Numbered from the stretch's first letter, positions 42,916 to 52,952 are shown. The stretch is 64,000 nt of DNA from Hymenobacter sp. BT18 (GCF_012273015.1 NZ_CP050954.1:2046001-2110000), one strand, 5' to 3'. The notes: generated by a model from the sequence alone, not told the origin. Numbers and translations: made by a program.

Positions 42916-44064
42916 TTATAGGCCGCGCCCGCCCGTGAGCACGCCGTACACGCCAGGCACCAAGCGCCGCAATGCCGCCCCCAGCAACACAGCCAGCGCC
43001 ACAATGGCCAAGGGCAGCAGCAGAAACACCAGCAGGTTCTGGCCGGGCCAGGCTCGCAGGGCGGCCTCGGTGGCGTAATTCACCAGGGGCACGTGCAGGA
43101 CATAAATCATGAAGGAAAAGCCCGTGAGCCAACCAAACCAGGACCGGCGCATGGCCGCCCGCACCAAGCCATCAGCCCCGAACCACATGACCAGCACGCC
43201 CAGGGCCTCCGCTGTTTTGTGCAGAAAGAGCATCAGCAGAAAAGGCGGGTGCTCGAAGTAAAAGGCCAGCCAGGTTTTCACGGCCAGCAGCAGCACCCAC
43301 ACCGCCGCAAACAGCCCTAGCCGAAACCAGCGAGGCGGCGTCAGCACGTTGAACTCCGTTTTGCGGAGCCATACGCCCAGGGCAAAGAACACCAGCCCCG
43401 TGCCTTCGAAAAGGGGGGGAATGCCGAACTCCGTAAACCATAGCAGGCCGGCAATAGAGAAATATACCCACGGCCCGCGTGCTACAGCCTTACGGATCCA
43501 CGGGTAGGCCAGGTTGTACACCAGCAGACTTCGCAGAAACCACAGTTGAAAGGGCACCGGCAGCAGCAGCCACCGCAGCAGCAGCTCACCAGGGCTGTAG
43601 CCGCTCACCAGCGGGTTCTGGGGACCAAAGATGCTCAAGGCCGCCTCCACCACCAGCTGCCGGGTAGGTGGATACTGCTCCAGCGCCCAGGTGAAGCCCA
43701 ACCCGATGGCGCTCCACAGCAAATACGGCAAAAGCAGGGTACGCAGGCGCCGTTTCACGCGTACCCCGTGCGGGGCGCTGGCGTCGTGGTGGGCAAACAG
43801 GTAGCCAGAAATGGCAAACAGAATGGGAATGCGGAAGCGCAGCAGTCCATTCGCCAGGAAGTACTGTACGAAAGTACCCGGCGAAAGCGCCTCATCCACG
43901 GGCGTCCATGGCTGCAGGTAGCGGGAGTGCAGGTTGTAGCCGTGCACGTACACCAGCAGCACCATGGCTACCAACGACCAAAACCGCAGCTTTTGGCTTA
44001 GAAAAGGGTCCAGACGGGCAGGCCGCGTAGGTGGCGGAACCGGCGCACGAGAAATGGCATTCAT
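42916..44064 (-). CDS. Acyltransferase 3 family membrane protein
   Basis: 382 residues, about ten membrane helices. After a Pro/Arg-rich N-terminus, LRFWSLVAMVLLVYVHGYN gives the first helix, and LRFRIPILFAISGYLFAHHD is the family's second conserved block (R-x-P-x-x-F-x-x-S-G-F/Y). It should O-acetylate or O-succinylate a sugar in a surface polymer using acyl-CoA. The length is typical of OatA/OpgC-like single-domain forms. Not adjacent to polysaccharide genes. Confidence 0.88.
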   Translation of the reverse strand: MNAISRAPVPPPTRPARLDPFLSQKLRFWSLVAMVLLVYVHGYNLHSRYLQPWTPVDEALSPGTFVQYFLANGLLRFRIPILFAISGYLFAHHDASAPHGVRVKRRLRTLLLPYLLWSAIGLGFTWALEQYPPTRQLVVEAALSIFGPQNPLVSGYSPGELLLRWLLLPVPFQLWFLRSLLVYNLAYPWIRKAVARGPWVYFSIAGLLWFTEFGIPPLFEGTGLVFFALGVWLRKTEFNVLTPPRWFRLGLFAAVWVLLLAVKTWLAFYFEHPPFLLMLFLHKTAEALGVLVMWFGADGLVRAAMRRSWFGWLTGFSFMIYVLHVPLVNYATEAALRAWPGQNLLVFLLLPLAIVALAVLLGAALRRLVPGVYGVLTGGRGL

Positions 44065-44284
44065 ACCCCGCCAGACGCCGAAAGCAGCACAACGGTTGGC
44101 TGCCCCCGCAGAGAATTATTGCAGATGTCTATGCAGTGCCCCGCCAGCAATGCGGCAATTGATTTTGTGAGGCGTAGCGCAGCAGTATAGGCTGCCCGTG
44201 GCTTAATCCCGTTCACAGCCGGTTCAGCAGGGCAGTGCTTGCTAGCGTAATACTTTGCCGCAAGACGGGTGACTGTCGGCCGCG

Positions 44285-44752
44285 CTAATCGCGCAGCAAG
44301 TTTGCCGTGAGAGTGAGGCGGTGCAGGCTGGTGGCCGGAGTACGGTAGGTTCCGAGAGGGGCGTTGTAGCCGTAAGTGAAGTTGGCGAAGCCAAAGAAAC
44401 TTAGCCCTGCTTCAGGCAGCAGCCGCAAGTCCACTTGCCCCTGATCCACGTAACCCACCAAATTGGCCCGCAGCGCCACTAGTATGAAGTCGAACTCATA
44501 CCCGATTTTGGGCGCATAGACCAAATGGTCGCGGTATCCAGCCTCCACCCCAATGCGGGGGCCGTGTACCAGTACCGCACCAGGGCCGAACTGCACGTTG
44601 GCGTACATAGCACTGATTTCCCCGAAAATCTGCTTCTGGTACGAAATACCCGGCGACGCAATGAGTGACCAATCCCCTTTGGCTTGGGCCCAAGCCGATA
44701 CGCTTAAGCTGCTAAGGCCTACTAGCAGCAGTGTCAGCCAGACTATTCTCAT
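44285..44752 (-). CDS. Small secreted beta-rich protein
   Basis: 155 residues, signal peptide ending AWAQ (about 23). The remainder alternates hydrophobic strands with glycine/aspartate turns: VQFGPGAVLVHGPRIGVEAGYR, YAPKIGYEFDFILVALRANLVGYV, LLPEAGLSFFGFANFTYGYNAPL. This looks like a small eight-stranded outer-membrane barrel. No family name. Start at 44752 from the signal peptide. Confidence 0.72.
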   Translation of the reverse strand: MRIVWLTLLLVGLSSLSVSAWAQAKGDWSLIASPGISYQKQIFGEISAMYANVQFGPGAVLVHGPRIGVEAGYRDHLVYAPKIGYEFDFILVALRANLVGYVDQGQVDLRLLPEAGLSFFGFANFTYGYNAPLGTYRTPATSLHRLTLTANLLRD

Positions 44753-44901
44753 CCCATTATCAGCCCCTTGGGCAGTTATTTCCAGGCAGACGTAAGCCCC
44801 TGGCCGCCACATCCCAGCGCACTGACCCTATGCAGCTAACGTTAGTCGCATGCGGCGACCAGTCAGGTAGAAGCCCTCCACCCCATGTCGTATCCCAGGT
44901 G

Positions 44902-45879
<978 letters not shown>

Positions 45880-45882
45880 ATC

Positions 45883-45990
45883 GTAGGTCTTAGGGGGTAG
45901 GTCTTAGGAATTAGCGCGGCGACACCAAGCCAACGAAGAAGCTGAGGGAGCCCGCGACTAAGACCAAGGCCCTAATCACTAAGCCCTAAC
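45883..45990. repeat. Low-complexity inverted repeat upstream of ftsY
   Basis: Arms at 45883-45914 (TAGGTCTTAGGGGGTAGGTC and on) and 45954-45990 (ACTAAGACCAAGGCCCTAAT and on) are roughly complementary and use the same GGTCTTAGG words as 14352-14456. It covers the presumed ftsY promoter. Confidence 0.7.
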
Positions 45991-45994
45991 ATGC

Positions 45995-46022
45995 AAAAAA
46001 GTCCCACGATGGCGGGACTTCT
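45995..46022 (-). terminator. Terminator after the rpmG-DUF4295 unit
   Basis: On the minus strand, AAGTCCC (46020-46014) and GGGACTT (46005-45999) form a stem with an eight-base loop, followed by a run of T. A compact intrinsic terminator 36 bp after the DUF4295 stop. Confidence 0.88.
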
Positions 46023-46055
46023 TCACTTCAGTTGGCAGGCCACGAGGGCGCCAGG

Positions 46056-46217
46056 TTACTTAACGCCAGTGGCGAGGTAATCCTGAACTTTATCAACGGG
46101 CACCATCTCCTCGCGGAAGGTATAAGCACCGGTTTTCTCCGATTTCACGGCACGAATCACCTTCGCCCAGTCTTTGCCGGTAGCCGTTTTCAGGGTTGCT
46201 ACTACTTTCTTAGCCAT
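46056..46217 (-). CDS. DUF4295 small basic protein
   Basis: 53 residues: MAKKVVATLKTATGKDWAKV at the start, then YTFREEMVPVDKVQDYLA. A Bacteroidota-specific small protein always found beside ribosomal protein L33 in my knowledge, probably associated with the ribosome. Located 8 bp after rpmG and cotranscribed from its promoter. Too short for many gene callers. Confidence 0.9.
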   Translation of the reverse strand: MAKKVVATLKTATGKDWAKVIRAVKSEKTGAYTFREEMVPVDKVQDYLATGVK

Positions 46218-46225
46218 TGCTCAGG

Positions 46226-46408
46226 TTACTTAATTTCCTTGTGAACGGTCATCTTCTTGAGCACGTTGTTGAACTTCTTCAACTCAATGCGCTCAGGCGT
46301 GTTCTTACGGTTCTTGGTGGTGATGTAGCGCGAGGTGCCCGGCTGACCCGAGTTCTTGTGCTCGGTGCACTCGAGGATTACCTGCACCCGGTTTCCTTTT
46401 TTAGCCAT
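46226..46408 (-). CDS. rpmG: Ribosomal protein bL33
   Basis: 60 residues: [40 protein letters not shown] and a basic end matching bL33 of the large subunit. It has only one Cys, so it is the zinc-free form. First gene of a short unit with DUF4295. In many Bacteroidota L28 sits directly in front; here L28 is 3 kb upstream with two other genes between. Confidence 0.97.
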   Translation of the reverse strand: MAKKGNRVQVILECTEHKNSGQPGTSRYITTKNRKNTPERIELKKFNNVLKKMTVHKEIK

Positions 46409-46436
46409 CTCGACTTTGTTTTTGGATTAAGGACTG

Positions 46437-46467
46437 CAAAGGTACACGGCTTTTTGGAATTGTCAAA
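46437..46467 (-). promoter_or_regulatory. Promoter of rpmG-DUF4295
   Basis: On the minus strand TTTG (46467-46464), a 19-bp spacer and TACCTTTG (46444-46437): a textbook Bacteroidota promoter. Expected start near 46430, about 22 bases before the rpmG ATG. Confidence 0.8.
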
Positions 46468-46558
46468 CACTCAACTGAATAATCCGCAAGCGAATATTCT
46501 TTGCCTGGCGGCCTCGTGCCAACAGTCATCGATACACGCAGCCGCGCTGCCAATGCCA

Positions 46559-46601
46559 GAAGGCTGAAAACCCCGCTTTAAAAGCAGAATTCTCAGCCTT
46601 C
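46559..46601 (-). terminator. Hairpin downstream of the DUF5602 gene
   Basis: GAAGGCTGA / TCAGCCTTC arms (46559-46567 and 46593-46601) with a 25-base loop that itself can partly pair; a run of A on one side gives T on the minus strand. Confidence 0.6.
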
Positions 46602-46630
46602 GTACTGGTAACTCGTCAGGCAGTCAGCTT

Positions 46631-47419
46631 TTAGCGCAACACCATGTCGTGCAGTTTCACCAAGTATTCCTTGGTGGCGGCATCGTAGCCAATAGTGTAC
46701 TTGGTAGGATAATACACGCCGGTTCTGGCTACGGCGGCGGGCTGGGGCAGTGCGAAGGTTTCGGTTTTTTTCGCTTCAAAGTACGCCTTGGTAATCATGG
46801 GTTCTTCGAAGATAACGGCACCATTATAGGAGCCATAAATGAAGGTTTGGGTGAAGTCCATGCCGTGGTACTCGTGGCTGGTGGGGTCTATCCAGTGGCG
46901 GCCCATCATGGGAATTGTACGGCCCGGGGCCACGTTGGGGGCCGTTGCGTAGCCCGTCGGAAGCAGATTGGCCGCAGGCAGCACGTCGCCTTTGGCGTCA
47001 TCCAACTCAATCTTCATCCGCTCGGCCATGGATACCATGTAGAAGTGAACGTCGAAGTGGGGCAGGTCGTACACGTGCTCGGGCTCGTGACCGTTGGGGT
47101 TCCAGTCGAAGGACAAGTGGTCGAAAGGCAGTTTGAAGTCACCGGCGGGCAAGGCCAGGGTGCTCATGCCGGGCGTGGCGGGCAGGCCCGCAAAACCGGC
47201 CTCCGTCACGCGCATTCCGATTTCGGTAGGCTTGCCGCTGGCGTCCATTGTGATGTAGCTGCGGGCCTGCCCGTTGCCAATGGCCGTGGTAGCGCCGTAG
47301 CTGGTCGTAGGCTGCGGATCTACCTGGTCCTCGGTGCAGGCGCCAAAGGCCAGGCTACCAACCACCAGCATCAGGGACAGACGCAACCGGGTTTTCGGGA
47401 AAAGAGGGGGCGTTTTCAT
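46631..47419 (-). CDS. DUF5602-like lipoprotein
   Basis: 262 residues. Lipobox LAFGAC (Cys28), then a domain with SYITMDASGKPTEIGMRVTEAG, LPFDHLSFDWNPNGHEPEHVYDLPHFDVHFYM, a His-rich block that looks like a metal site, and later MMGRHWIDPTSHEYHGMDFTQTFIYG. These features match DUF5602/TTHB210-like proteins of unknown function. It may bind copper or another metal through the GHEPEH...HFDVHF histidines (inference). Lies between rpmG and an M24 peptidase, all on the minus strand, with its own hairpin. Confidence 0.82.
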   Translation of the reverse strand: MKTPPLFPKTRLRLSLMLVVGSLAFGACTEDQVDPQPTTSYGATTAIGNGQARSYITMDASGKPTEIGMRVTEAGFAGLPATPGMSTLALPAGDFKLPFDHLSFDWNPNGHEPEHVYDLPHFDVHFYMVSMAERMKIELDDAKGDVLPAANLLPTGYATAPNVAPGRTIPMMGRHWIDPTSHEYHGMDFTQTFIYGSYNGAVIFEEPMITKAYFEAKKTETFALPQPAAVARTGVYYPTKYTIGYDAATKEYLVKLHDMVLR

Positions 47420-47619
47420 AGAAGTAAGGGAAAGTGAGGGGGCTAAAAACACTCCCGGGCCGGGGCGTTTCCCCGCTGCCCGACAGCAGAGCAAAAGTAG
47501 ATAGCCTCTCCTCTATCTGCCGCCACACAATGATGTGAGCCGTAGCCCTTACTCTCCCCGAAATCCAACATTCCCGCCGGACTCCACTACATAATTCGGG
47601 CAGCAGCCCTACGGAACAG

Positions 47620-49266
47620 CTACTTCAGCGCCGGCAGCCTGAAATTCTCGAGGACGCTTTTTTTGGCCATCAGCTTTTCAATGTCCGCCACGGTGCGGGG
47701 GGCCTCCGCCGACAGGTTTTCCCACCCTTTGTCCGTAATCAGGATGTCGTCTTCGATGCGCACCCCGATGTTCCACCACTTTGGGTCACAGGGGCTGCCC
47801 TCGGGGATGTAGATACCGGGCTCCACGGTTATTACCTGCCCGGCGGCCAGCGGCCCGTAGGTACCCCGGTCGTGCACATCCAGGCCCAGGTAGTGCGAGG
47901 TACCGTGCGGAAAGTAGCGGCGTACTTCTTCGGGCTTCTGAATCAGGCCAAGTTTGAGCAGGCCGTCGGCAATAACTTTCTCGGCGGCTTTGTGCGGGTC
48001 GCGGAACTCGGCGCCGGGCTTACAGGCGGCAAAGCCCGCCTCCTGCGCCGCCAGCACCAGCTCGTAGATCTGGCGCTGGGCCGGGCTGAACTTCCCCGAG
48101 GGCGGCACCGTGCGGGTTACGTCGGCCGTGTAGCCGTGGTACTCGGCCCCGCAGTCCATCAGCAGCAGGTCGTTTTTCACCTGGGGCTTGTCGTTGGCAA
48201 TGTAGTGGAGCACGCAGCCGTTGGCCCCGGCCCCTACAATGCTGGGGTAGCCTTCGAACTCGGCGCCGTATTTTCTATACACGTACTCGTGCAGGCCCTG
48301 AATCTCCATTTCGCCCATATCGGGGCGCACAGCTTTCATCACTTCCTGTTGGCCCACGGTGCTGATGCGAATAGCTTTGCGCAGGTGCTGAAGCTCCTCC
48401 GGGGTTTTGGCCTGGCGCAGCACATCCAGCGCATCGTTCAGGGCCGCATTATCGAAGCGGCTAGCGGGCCGGGCGGCCAGGGCCTTCTGCCGCTCGGCGT
48501 CGGTGGTAGCCTTCAGGTATGCCTGTACATAAGTGTCCTGAGCCAGGGCCGGAATTTGCTTGGTCAGGTTCTCGAGGTAGCCTCTAATATTAGGCGCGTT
48601 AATCAGGCCGTAGCGCTGCATAGTGCGGTACAGCTCCGCCTGCTTCGGGTTGAAGTCGGCGGGAACACCGGCCTGCTGCCGGAAGGTGGCTACTAAGCTG
48701 AACAGGTCGGCGGGGTCGGTGGAGTCGTCGCGCACATCAGCGGGCAGGTCCGTGAACAGCACCGTGTTGAAGCCAGCCCAGTTGATACCAGCCCCCGCAA
48801 ATTCCTTGTTATCGGCCGTGTACTGCAGCTTGAGCTGCTCCCGGGCGCCAGCGGCGCCCAGGCGGCGGCCCGTCCACTGCTCGCGCTGCGGATCGCGGGG
48901 CTGCACAAATAAGGCCTCGGTAACGCCAGCCTGCCCGCCTACGGTTTGGGCTTCCTTGAACAGCACCAGCACGGCTTCGGGCTCATCGTAGCCCGTGAGG
49001 TAAAACAGGTCGGGGCTTTGGTGGTACCGGAAGTCGACGTCGTTGGCGCGGTTGCGCACGGGCGCGGCAAACAGCACCGCCACGGAACCCGCGGGCATGG
49101 CCTGCCGGAGCAGCTCGCGCCGCTGCTTATGAAAAGCGGGGTCCAGAAAATCGGCGGGGCGGTCGGGGCCGGCAGTGCGTTGAGCAGAGGCTACCGGCGC
49201 TACGGCCAGGAGCAAGCCGGCGGCCAGCAGCAGCCGGGCCGGGGTATTTCGTAAAAAGTGAGCCAT
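47620..49266 (-). CDS. Secreted Xaa-Pro aminopeptidase (M24B)
   Basis: 548 residues. Signal peptide ending ASAQ (about 29). N-terminal creatinase-like domain (VAVLFAAPVRNRANDVDFRY, FYLTGYDEPEAVLVLF) followed by the pita-bread metal domain with all five ligands: LLMDCGAEYHGYTADVTRTVP (two Asp), FPHGTSHYLGLDVHD (His), ITVEPGIYIP (Glu) and GVRIEDDILIT (Glu). Removes N-terminal residues preceding proline, outside the cytoplasm. With the DUF5602 gene it interrupts the usual L28-L33 gene pair. Confidence 0.95.
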   Translation of the reverse strand: MAHFLRNTPARLLLAAGLLLAVAPVASAQRTAGPDRPADFLDPAFHKQRRELLRQAMPAGSVAVLFAAPVRNRANDVDFRYHQSPDLFYLTGYDEPEAVLVLFKEAQTVGGQAGVTEALFVQPRDPQREQWTGRRLGAAGAREQLKLQYTADNKEFAGAGINWAGFNTVLFTDLPADVRDDSTDPADLFSLVATFRQQAGVPADFNPKQAELYRTMQRYGLINAPNIRGYLENLTKQIPALAQDTYVQAYLKATTDAERQKALAARPASRFDNAALNDALDVLRQAKTPEELQHLRKAIRISTVGQQEVMKAVRPDMGEMEIQGLHEYVYRKYGAEFEGYPSIVGAGANGCVLHYIANDKPQVKNDLLLMDCGAEYHGYTADVTRTVPPSGKFSPAQRQIYELVLAAQEAGFAACKPGAEFRDPHKAAEKVIADGLLKLGLIQKPEEVRRYFPHGTSHYLGLDVHDRGTYGPLAAGQVITVEPGIYIPEGSPCDPKWWNIGVRIEDDILITDKGWENLSAEAPRTVADIEKLMAKKSVLENFRLPALK

Positions 49267-49358
49267 TGAAAGCAAAGACTACCAAGCCACTTCGGCGTTG
49301 CGCAGAAGCCAGGTGCAAGAAAACAATATTTAACCCGCTTCCTGCCAACAACAACAAT

Positions 49359-49415
49359 GCGCAGCACCCGCGGCAAAACTCCCTGTATCAGGAAATTTTG
49401 CCGCGGGTGCTGCGC
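49359..49415. terminator. Large hairpin between rpmB and the M24 peptidase gene
   Basis: Twenty-base arms (GCGCAGCACCCGCGGCAAAA at 49359-49378 and its complement at 49396-49415) with a 17-base loop, 46 bp after the rpmB stop. No strong T-run on the minus strand, so it may be a terminator or an mRNA-stabilising structure. Confidence 0.75.
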
Positions 49416-49460
49416 ACAACTATTCTTTACGTTTGCTCTGGCCGCCGCAGGCGGAAAAAG

Positions 49461-49700
49461 CTAGTAAACGATGAAGCCCTGCTCTTTGGCCTTCTTCAGC
49501 ACCGACATGATGCCGTTCTTGTTGATGGTGCGGATGGTGCTGGTAGCAACCTTCAGCGTAACCCAGGCGTCCTGCTCGGGGATGTAGAAACGCTTCTTCT
49601 GCAGGTTCGGGTAGAACTTGCGCTTGGTTTTGTTGTTGGCGTGCGAAACGTTGTTGCCTACGCGGGTACGCTTGCCGGTCAGATCACAAACTCGGGCCAT
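49461..49700 (-). CDS. rpmB: Ribosomal protein bL28
   Basis: 79 residues: [20 protein letters not shown] and [20 protein letters not shown] then [21 protein letters not shown], a full bL28 of the large ribosomal subunit. It uses its own promoter (49742-49773) and is followed by a large hairpin. Separated from rpmG by two lineage genes. Confidence 0.97.
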   Translation of the reverse strand: MARVCDLTGKRTRVGNNVSHANNKTKRKFYPNLQKKRFYIPEQDAWVTLKVATSTIRTINKNGIMSVLKKAKEQGFIVY

Positions 49701-49741
49701 GATATCTAGGAACTTGAAGGTGTCAATACTGGAAAAGGGAC

Positions 49742-49773
49742 GCAAATATCGGTAAAAGTCTGACACTATCAAA
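49742..49773 (-). promoter_or_regulatory. Promoter of rpmB
   Basis: On the minus strand TTTG (49773-49770), 20-bp spacer, GATATTTG (49749-49742), one mismatch to TAnnTTTG. Leader of about 35 bases to the rpmB ATG. Confidence 0.6.
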
Positions 49774-49818
49774 CCGGCAGGCTGAAAAATAGCAGGTTAG
49801 CTCTCTTGGAGAGGCAAA

Positions 49819-49909
49819 GAATAAAGAATGAGGAGTGAAGAATGAGAAATTGATACGATGAATCTTTCTCTAATTCCGCATTCTTCACTCCTCATTCTTC
49901 GTTTTCTTT
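49819..49909. repeat. Low-complexity inverted repeat covering the end of the DUF5522 gene
   Basis: Arms at 49819-49849 (AATAAAGAATGAGGAGTGAA and on) and 49865-49909 pair imperfectly. The stop codon and last codons of the DUF5522 gene lie inside the right arm, so the repeat supplies part of the coding end. Confidence 0.75.
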
Positions 49910-50118
49910 CGCCAAGGGCAATGCCGGCAGCCGCTGCCGCAGCAGGAGCCGCGGCGGCGGTGGTATTGTTCGGTAAAAACCATCAGCCCCTCGGGGGTGA
50001 AGTAGTAGTCGCCGGGTTGCAGGGGTTGGGGCGCGGGAGAAGGCAAGGCAGCAGAAACACTTTTCGCAAAGATAGAACCCTCCGCCGAACGGGCCTTTTT
50101 GCGTAGTTTTGAGCCCAT
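49885..50118 (-). CDS. DUF5522 cysteine-rich small protein
   Basis: 77 residues. The core LQPGDYYFTPEGLMVFTEQYH followed by RRGSCCGSGCRHCPW (four Cys in CC-x2-GC-x2-C spacing) is the DUF5522 signature, likely a metal-binding knuckle. Function unknown. Bacteroidota-wide small gene easily missed. The true start may lie further in, since the first 30 residues are not conserved-looking. The C-terminal KKTKNEE comes from a dispersed inverted repeat. Divergent from rocD. Confidence 0.82.
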   Translation of the reverse strand: MGSKLRKKARSAEGSIFAKSVSAALPSPAPQPLQPGDYYFTPEGLMVFTEQYHRRRGSCCGSGCRHCPWRKKTKNEE

Positions 50119-50147
50119 TGCATCCTGCCCTTAACCCCCCTACCCAC

Positions 50148-51392
50148 ATGGAAGCTACCTCCACGACTACTGCCCGCAGCCAGGAGCTGATGGCCCTCGA
50201 AGACCGTTACGGCGCCCACAACTATCATCCGCTGCCCGTGGTGCTTAGCCGGGGCGAAGGCGTGCACCTGTGGGATGTGGACGGCAAGCACTACTACGAT
50301 TTCCTCTCGGCTTACTCGGCCGTCAACCAGGGCCACTGCCACCCGCGCATCATCGGGGCCCTCACGGAGCAGGCCCAGAAGCTCACGCTCACTTCGCGCG
50401 CCTTCTTCAACGACCAGCTAGGCGCGGCCGAAAAGCAGCTGTGCGAGCTGTTCAACTACGACAAGGCCCTGCTGATGAACTCCGGGGCTGAAGCCGTTGA
50501 AACTGCCCTGAAGCTGGCCCGCAAGTGGGGCTACCAGGAGAAAGGCATTGCCCCCAACCAGGCCCGCATCATCGTGGCCGAGCACAACTTCCACGGCCGC
50601 ACCACCGGCATCATCTCCTTTAGCACCGACCCCGACTCTACGGGCGGCTTCGGGCCCTACACGCCCGGCTACCAAGTAGTGCCCTACGATGATCTGGCGG
50701 CTCTGGAAGAAGCCGTGAAGGATCCGCACGTGTGTGGCTTCCTGGTGGAGCCCATTCAGGGCGAGGCCGGCGTGATGGTGCCGTCCGAAGGCTACCTGTC
50801 CAAAGCCGCCGCTATCTGTAAGGCCCACCACGTGCTGTTCATTGCCGATGAAATTCAGACCGGCCTGGGCCGCACCGGCGAACTGCTGGCCGTGTGCCAC
50901 GAAGGCGTGCACGCCGATATTCTGATTCTGGGCAAGGCCCTTAGCGGGGGCGTGTTGCCGGTATCGGCGGTGCTGGCCCGCAACGAGGTGATGCTCACCA
51001 TTCAGCCCGGGCAACACGGCTCTACGTTCGGCGGCAACCCGCTGGCTTCGGTGGTGCTGCGCGCGGCCCTGGATGTGCTACTGGATGAGAAGCTGACTCA
51101 GAATGCCCGTACCCTGGGCGAGGTATTCCGCGAAAGAATGCGCCGCGTGCAGGCCCAGCGCCCCGAGGTGGTAGAACTGGTGCGCGGCAAAGGCTTGCTG
51201 AACGCCGTGGTCATTAAGCCCAGCGCCGATGGACGCACTGCCTGGGACGTATGCGTATCGCTGATGGAGCACGGCCTGCTGGCCAAACCCACTCACGGCG
51301 ACATCATCCGGTTTGCGCCGCCGCTGGTAATTACCGAAGAGCAGATGCACGAAGCCTGCGACCTGATCGAACAGGTGATTCTGGCTTTCTAA
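50148..51392 (+). CDS. rocD: Ornithine aminotransferase
   Basis: 414 residues. PLP enzyme moving the delta-amino group of ornithine to 2-oxoglutarate, giving glutamate semialdehyde. Class-III aminotransferase features: RYGAHNYHPLPVVLSRGEGVHLWDVDG, YSAVNQGHCHPRI, LLMNSGAEAVETALKLARKW, FHGRTTGIISFSTDP, the PLP-binding ADEIQTGLGRTG and the Schiff-base lysine in LGKALSGGVLPVSA. The YSAVNQGH stretch favours ornithine over N-acetylornithine. TAGTTTTG at 50104-50111 may be its -7 box. Confidence 0.95.
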   Translation: MEATSTTTARSQELMALEDRYGAHNYHPLPVVLSRGEGVHLWDVDGKHYYDFLSAYSAVNQGHCHPRIIGALTEQAQKLTLTSRAFFNDQLGAAEKQLCELFNYDKALLMNSGAEAVETALKLARKWGYQEKGIAPNQARIIVAEHNFHGRTTGIISFSTDPDSTGGFGPYTPGYQVVPYDDLAALEEAVKDPHVCGFLVEPIQGEAGVMVPSEGYLSKAAAICKAHHVLFIADEIQTGLGRTGELLAVCHEGVHADILILGKALSGGVLPVSAVLARNEVMLTIQPGQHGSTFGGNPLASVVLRAALDVLLDEKLTQNARTLGEVFRERMRRVQAQRPEVVELVRGKGLLNAVVIKPSADGRTAWDVCVSLMEHGLLAKPTHGDIIRFAPPLVITEEQMHEACDLIEQVILAF

Positions 51393-51401
51393 ACAAAAGA
51401 T

Positions 51402-51451
51402 AAGGAGCACGCACAGAAGAAGGCAGCTGCCTTCTTCTGTGCGTGCTCCTT
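51402..51451. terminator. Perfect palindrome after rocD
   Basis: A 50-bp sequence that is its own complement (25-bp arms, starting AAGGAGCACGCACAGAAGAA, no spacer), with A-rich and T-rich flanks. Bidirectional terminator. Confidence 0.9.
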
Positions 51452-51464
51452 TCTTGCAAGCCGC

Positions 51465-51526
51465 CGCGCCTGCCCGGACCGCCACAGCAAGGCTATCCTT
51501 GCCGTACGGTCCGGGCAGGCGCGGTA
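51465..51526. terminator. Second hairpin between rocD and the GT87 gene
   Basis: Arms CCGCGCCTGCCCGGACCG and CGGTCCGGGCAGGCGCGG, loop of about 26 bases, just past the stop of the minus-strand glycosyltransferase. Probably its terminator. Confidence 0.75.
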
Positions 51527-51530
51527 GCGT

Positions 51531-52706
51531 TTAGAGCCCTTCGGACTGGGCAGCGCTGGCCTCAGCCGCTTCCAGCCGGGTACGCCAGCGAGGGTACATG
51601 AGCAGCTGCGTTTGTATGACCAGCCAAGCCAGCACCATGGGCACGGCTTTGAGCTTGTACACATCGAAGTAGTTGCGGCGGATGAAGGGCGGCACCAGAT
51701 CGGTAGCCGACAAGCAGGTGAAAACTACCACGAAGGCAAACAGCCCCCAGCCCCAGGCTAGGGTGCGCCGGTAGCTCAGAAACCAGAGCATGAAGCCGGC
51801 CACCGCAATAACGAAGGTGGGCGACTCGGCCATCTGGTTGAAAATCACCACAAAAATCAAAATAGACGCCACGTAGAGGCGCCGGTAGCTGTCCTCTTGC
51901 CAGCTGCGCCAGTAGGCCAGCGGCAGCAGCAGCAGCAGCAACCCCAGGGCCTGGACTACCCCTTTGGCCTGAGCTGGTACTCCAAACCACGTTTCCAGGA
52001 TGCCCATCAACGACAGCTGGATGCCCGTAGCCGAGGCGCGCACGATGCTGTACCAGCCCTGGTAAATCATCTGGAAATCAGCCCAGGACACCACCAGCAG
52101 GGGGGCAAAGGCCAGCACCAGAATCCAGAAAACGGCCCATAACCCATTGCGGAAAGGCTGCGGGTACAGCAGGAACAGCAAGCCGATGCCAACACCGTAT
52201 ATCTTGATGAGGGCGGCCAGGGCCACGCACAGCCCGGCCCAGGCATAGTGCTTCTTCTCCAGGTGAATGTAGGTCCAGAGCATGAGCCCCACCAGCAGGC
52301 AGTTGGCCTGGCTGTTGTGCAGGGCCGTCATCATGTCTACCAGCACCAGCAGCAGAAACCAGGACTGGCGCCGCTGGTCGGCAAACAGGCGCCGGCCGGC
52401 CGTGTAGAGCACTACGCTATTGAGCGTGTTCCAACTGAGCAGCCCCAGCCACGTGGGCAGGTAGGCAAACGCACCCATGAACAGGGCAAACGTAGGGCTG
52501 TACTTGTAGGTATCGTAGTAGTACGCGGGGTACTCCAGGTAAAGGTTTTTGCCTTCCAGCAGGTTAAAGAAAGGCTTGACGAAGATCAGGTAGTTGTTAT
52601 AGGAGCCTTTGAAATAGTGCTGGAAGCTGACTACCACCGTCAGCAGCGCATACAGAATAAGTTGGACCCGTGGGGTAAGCAGGAACTTCAGGCGGCCATT
52701 TTGCAT
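51531..52706 (-). CDS. GT87-type polyprenol-sugar mannosyltransferase-like protein (DUF2029)
   Basis: 391 residues, about ten membrane helices, GT-C architecture. The first loop contains NLLEGKNLYLEYP and YDTYKYSPTFALFMGAFAYLP, where YKYSP is typical of DUF2029/GT87 proteins that use polyprenyl-phosphate sugars. LVDMMTALHNSQANCLLVGL and LKIYG-like ALIKIYGVGIGLLFLL follow. Transfers a sugar to a surface lipid or glycan on the outer face of the inner membrane. The start at 52706 fits the first helix; a long upstream frame is not protein-like. Confidence 0.87.
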   Translation of the reverse strand: MQNGRLKFLLTPRVQLILYALLTVVVSFQHYFKGSYNNYLIFVKPFFNLLEGKNLYLEYPAYYYDTYKYSPTFALFMGAFAYLPTWLGLLSWNTLNSVVLYTAGRRLFADQRRQSWFLLLVLVDMMTALHNSQANCLLVGLMLWTYIHLEKKHYAWAGLCVALAALIKIYGVGIGLLFLLYPQPFRNGLWAVFWILVLAFAPLLVVSWADFQMIYQGWYSIVRASATGIQLSLMGILETWFGVPAQAKGVVQALGLLLLLLPLAYWRSWQEDSYRRLYVASILIFVVIFNQMAESPTFVIAVAGFMLWFLSYRRTLAWGWGLFAFVVVFTCLSATDLVPPFIRRNYFDVYKLKAVPMVLAWLVIQTQLLMYPRWRTRLEAAEASAAQSEGL

Positions 52707-52903
52707 GAATAACGGAAAGAAATTGGGCAGGTAAAGATAGAGGATAGAGAATAGGGCCCGGATAACCCAGGTAACACGCACAGCCGCTCGGCTCACTCCA
52801 CCCTCCGACAAAACCCTTGGCAGTTTTTCAGCGTGCAATTGAACTTGTAGAAGAATAACCACTAATTCAACGGGTAAAGGAACAGTTTGGGCGAATAGCG
52901 TAG

Positions 52904-52932
52904 TTGGGGAGCCGCAAAGCACCGTAGCTTTG
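52904..52932 (+). promoter_or_regulatory. Promoter of the small lipoprotein gene
   Basis: TTG (52904-52906), 18 bp, TAGCTTTG (52925-52932, perfect TAnnTTTG). Start expected about 13 bases before the ATG at 52953. Confidence 0.65.
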
Positions 52933-52952
52933 TATCGTTTTACTGCTCCCCC